DNA from: Leucaena leucocephala
Taxonomy: Eukaryota > Streptophyta > Magnoliopsida > Fabales > Fabaceae
Reading direction: 5' to 3'
Assembly (NCBI GenBank): GCA_037074615.1
Contig: CM073551.1
Coordinates: forward strand, 21,079,750 to 21,143,749
Length of the DNA: 64,000 bases
In this document: in pieces, positions 60,623-64,000 of the stretch
Position numbering within the stretch: position 1 is the stretch's first letter
Layout of the letters: every line of letters begins with the position of its first letter
The notes under the pieces: model-generated
Database searches by the model: none
The model's input: the letters and a program-made list of their open reading frames with translations, nothing else
What the model was told of the DNA's origin: nothing
Program-made: the position numbers and the translations under genes

Positions 60623-60689
60623 CACACACATTTTTTGTGTGCCCTTTTGCCTCTTTTTAAAAATTAGAATGGCTTTAATTTTTAATATA

Positions 60690-60895
60690 AAACTGATATA
60701 ATTAATTTAATTATATTAAAAAAATTATTAAATTAATTAATATAATATATTTTTATAAAATATTTTAATTATTTTTTTAATTTTTTCTCTCAATTTCTCT
60801 TATTTAATTATTATTAAAAAAATATCAATAATAATAATTTAAAAAAAATAGATAATTATAAAAAAAATATCTTATATTTAAAATTAAAATTAAAT
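60690..60895. repeat. AT-rich MITE-like repeat, degenerate copy 3
   Basis: AT-rich block with TATAATATATTTTTATAAAATA, TTTTCTCTCAATTTCTCTTA and ATATCTTATATTTAAAATTA, weakly co-linear with 2030-2240. Confidence 0.35.
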
Positions 60896-60899
60896 CGCT

Positions 60900-61580
60900 T
60901 GTTGAATTCTATATAAAGTATCAAAAGAGTACTAAGATATCATAAGATTAATATAAATGTTAATTTTTTTTATAATATGATAAATTAAATTTTAAATTTT
61001 TATTAAAAAATATATATTTATATTTAATATTTGATAATAATTTAAATATAATTATATCTATGAGAAGGATACCATGAGCAATAAAAACAGAAAGGTAAAG
61101 CTAAAAAGCTTGGAGATTTTAATTATACAACTACTGCTTCTTTTAAGTAAAAATGCCATTTATATTATCTGACTGGTTTTATAATGTCTATGTAATTTGA
61201 TCAAGTTTATGAGATAATATATTTATTAAAACTAATTAAAATATATTATAAAAATCGAAGTTTAATTAGGGGATGATATCAAAGTGGGCACCATTAAATA
61301 ATGACCCATTTCTGAAGTGCCCATATCTGTCTCGTAGGCCACTCATAGTCTACTTTGAAATATAGGGATGATTAGGACCATAACTCCAAAACTTCGCTAT
61401 CAAACCTGCCCGCCAGCTAACTCTAAACTCAATACGTAAAAGTACTTAGAGTAAACAATACAAATATCAATTTTTTAATTAAATTTGCTCTATAACAAAA
61501 AGTTAAAAATTAAACCCGTCCAACTCACATAGTCACATAATTAAAATTTGATTGATTATTCGAGTTGCCTCATAATTTAA
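60900..61580. other. Intergenic, no gene seen
   Basis: AT-rich sequence with no supported coding region. Confidence 0.65.
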
Positions 61581-61584
61581 GGGT

Positions 61585-62085
61585 AGTAAAAGTTAAAACT
61601 ATGATTTAAAAAAAAATCTAATCTAAACTATAGTTTAATTTTTTTTTAAAATAAATAATTATATTTATCAAAATTTCGGTTTGGACTAAACTATTATTTA
61701 AAATTATAGTTTCAAATAAACTGATCAGAGTAACTTTTAGAATAGTAAAAATCATTTTCAACTACTCAATTACTATTTTACTCATACTTTTTCTTACATC
61801 TTCTCTCCTCTCTTCTTTATATTTTCTATTATCTTTCTTCTATCTTTTCCACCCTCTCTCCTCTATCTTTTTACCCCCTATCCTCTCTTATCTCTCATAC
61901 ATACTTTTTTTAGTAATTTTTCAATTACAAAATTCTTTTTTATAACAACTATCTAAACACTCATTTATCTAAAATTAATTTTTTTTATAATCTCTTCTCT
62001 AAAAACTATTTTTTATAAGCAGTCCAAAAACCCGTTTTTTTATAAATTATTTTTTAAAATCTTATCTAAACATGGACTAAATCTT
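61585..62085 (-). mobile_element. Purine-tract MITE family, minus copy 6
   Basis: The reverse complement carries the family blocks in order: GAAAAAGTATGAGTAAAATA, the AG tract (pyrimidine on plus, about 61797-61900), AGTAATTGAGTAGTTGAAAA and the GTCCATGTTTAGATAAGATT end. It is more diverged than the copies at 21563 and 22217. Confidence 0.7.
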
Positions 62086-62429
62086 ATTATCAACCGTGAT
62101 TTATAAATATTTTTATAAAAAACCGTAAATTCACTTGAACTTTAACTTACGAGGTTTTTTTCTTTTTCTTTTTTTACTTTACGAGAACTTCTCTCATAGT
62201 CTGCTTGTCCTAATGTTCTTCGAGCTAAATAAAAAGAAAAAGGTAAAAGGGCAATCCCAATTTTACAGGAAACTGAAAACTCAATTGGCCATATAAAATT
62301 TCAGTTTTTCAGTTTCACAGAAAACTTCGCCTCTTCAAGACATGCGGTTCCATCGGTCGAACTCGAACCACAGTTCAGGACCTGAGAAATAACCAAACCC
62401 CCATTCTTGAACTCATTTCCCTTTTGCTC

Positions 62430-64000
62430 ATGAAACGAATTCACCAAATCCCATATCATCGACATCGGAAATGGCTTATGCCCACCATTACGATCTCCAC
62501 TCTCTTCCTCCTCATCCTTCTCTTAAACCGAACCAAATCTTCAAGCTCGGCTTCTTCTTACAGTCAACCCAGTTTCACCCATTTTGACCCAGATTCCGAT
62601 TCAGGACTTCCCCGATTGCCCCGATTTGCGTATTTGATTGCAGGTACCAAAGGAGATGCTTCGCGGCTTAAGAGGGCCCTTCAAGCGTCGTATCACCCTA
62701 GGAACTATTACTTGCTGCATCTTGATCTAGAAGCTTCGGATTCTGAGAGGCTTGAGCTTGCCAAGTATGTGAAATCGGACATTGTATTGAGGGGTTTTGG
62801 GAATGTCATGGTGGTTGGTAAGGCTGACTTGGTAACTTATAAGGGTCCAACAATGATTGCTTGTACACTACATGGGATTGCCCTGTTGCTGAAGTGGACA
62901 AATAATTGGGATTGGTTTATTAATCTAAGCGCGTCTGATTATCCTCTCATGTCACAAGATGGTGAGTTTTCGTACACACAAAACTTGATTGCTTTTGCTT
63001 GATTTGCAGCTATTAGGCTAACTTTTTAGGATGGGCCTCTTCATTGGGCAATTCTGAAGTCGCATCAATTTGTATTCAGGCATTCTACTACTTTTCAGAT
63101 TGCATCTTATGTCAATTTCTCTGTAAGGCTTCAAATAGTTATGAAAAAATTTCTTTGTTTGAGTTGGTGGAATTTGTCAATCATGTAGGAGAAATCTAAG
63201 ATTAATGATATTTGGTATTGAAGAAAAGAAATATGTTATCTTTTGGTACTTTTCACCTCTTCCTTGTAGGTCAAAATTTAATTCAACTTTAGTTGTTTGT
63301 TATGAGTTATGTCATATGGCTCTGAATTGAGTCCTCACTGTTTGATCATAGTTTGAGCTACAGTTTGCAACATGCTTTGCATGTTATATGTTTTTTTTTA
63401 AGATTGTTTAAATGTGGCATATAGTAGACATCGCCATCCTGGTCTTTCACTGTCATGTAAACAGAACAAAGAGAGCCACATGCGAGGAGTGTTTTGTAAA
63501 GCACAGTTTCAGTATACCAGTGATAAAAATACCCTGATATACTTATTTTGGGTTTATTTGCAGAATGGATCTTGAGTTCAGCCAAACTACATAGTATTTT
63601 TCATTGGTTTCCTTTTATTGGAAGTTTGTCGTCTTTGCCTGTGAATGTAGACCAAACTCTGAATTCCCTGTCCATTACTTTTCTGTGGCTTGTGGGAATA
63701 ATTTGAATATGCTATATCATAAATATATGATTTGTTCGATTTGCTAACTTTTCTGTGGAACTTCTTGCTTCAGATCTCTTGCATATCTTTTCATTCATTC
63801 CCAGGGATCTTAATTTCATAGAGCACACGAGTAATATGGGTTGGAAAGAGTGAGAATCGTACTTGTCTTTTAATCTTGTCTTGGTTTTTTGCTGAACTTG
63901 TTGTTGTAAATTCTACACGCGATTACTATAATATGTGTATTTGTAACCGTGATTACAGATATCAAAGAGCTAGGCCTGTCATTGTAGATCCAGGCTTATA
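62430..64000 (+). CDS. GT14 beta-glucuronosyltransferase (GlcAT14-like), partial (3' end off the window)
   Basis: Exons 62430-62961, 63774-63849 and 63959-beyond 64000. The family adds glucuronic acid to the galactan side chains of arabinogalactan proteins in the Golgi. Visible: a short basic cytosolic tail, a signal anchor (about MPTITISTLFLLILLL), a Ser-rich stem, then the GT14 catalytic start (RFAYLIAGTKGDASRLKRAL, YYLLHLDLEA, INLSASDYPLMSQD). Exons 2 and 3 continue DLLHIFSFIPRDLNFIEHTS and EYQRARPVIVDPGLY. The junctions SQD|LLH and WKE|YQRA match the family. Intron 1 is 812 nt. The ATG at 62430 is the first in frame. About two thirds of the protein lies beyond the window. Confidence 0.92.

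Overview
This is 64 kb of AT-rich plant nuclear DNA. Genes are split by GT-AG introns, intergenic DNA is full of small non-autonomous transposons, and the proteins are plant-specific (ABI3, the gibberellin-pathway P450 CYP88A, TMKL1, an ATL RING-H2 protein, a GT14 arabinogalactan glucuronosyltransferase). The family members look eudicot, but the sequence alone does not fix the species. All gene models below were assembled by hand: exon ends were placed at splice signals that keep the reading frame and restore family-conserved protein.

Layout, left to right. A TTC1-like TPR protein (minus) runs off the left edge. About 7.5 kb of repeat-rich DNA follows, with two tRNA-derived SINEs and a hAT-type MITE. 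Then come a complete seven-exon pectate lyase (plus, 9.3-13.5 kb) and, convergent with it, the LRR pseudokinase TMKL1 (minus, 14.6-17.4 kb). A second hAT-type MITE and about 9 kb of repeats precede an eight-exon CYP88A/ent-kaurenoic acid oxidase (minus, 27.5-29.7 kb). After 4 kb with no convincing gene comes an IST1-like ESCRT-III regulator (plus, 33.8-39.1 kb), then a ten-exon alcohol dehydrogenase (plus, 40.8-43.8 kb) that lacks one structural-zinc cysteine. A small conserved plastid membrane protein (minus, 44.8-46.3 kb) converges on it. A repeat cluster at 46.3-50.2 kb precedes ABI3 (minus, 50.2-52.7 kb) with a long leader carrying upstream ORFs. Beyond it lie a GC-rich island with RY and G-box motifs, a two-exon defensin-like secreted peptide gene (minus, 55.9-56.6 kb), an intronless ATL RING-H2 gene (plus, 58.2-58.8 kb) and, at the right edge, the first exons of a GT14 gene (plus).

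The genes are not a pathway cluster; this is ordinary plant gene spacing. CYP88A (gibberellin synthesis) and ABI3 (abscisic acid and seed maturation) act in opposing hormone pathways, but their being about 20 kb apart is most simply coincidence.

The most notable points are the ADH Cys-to-Gly change in the structural zinc motif, a GC-AG intron and a 114-nt frame-preserving intron in the IST1-like gene, upstream ORFs and a distal RY/G-box cluster at ABI3, the defensin-like gene that is only visible once two short exons are joined, and several transposon families whose target-site duplications can be read directly. I found no rRNA, tRNA, CRISPR array or viral sequence, and no convincing undescribed multi-gene system.
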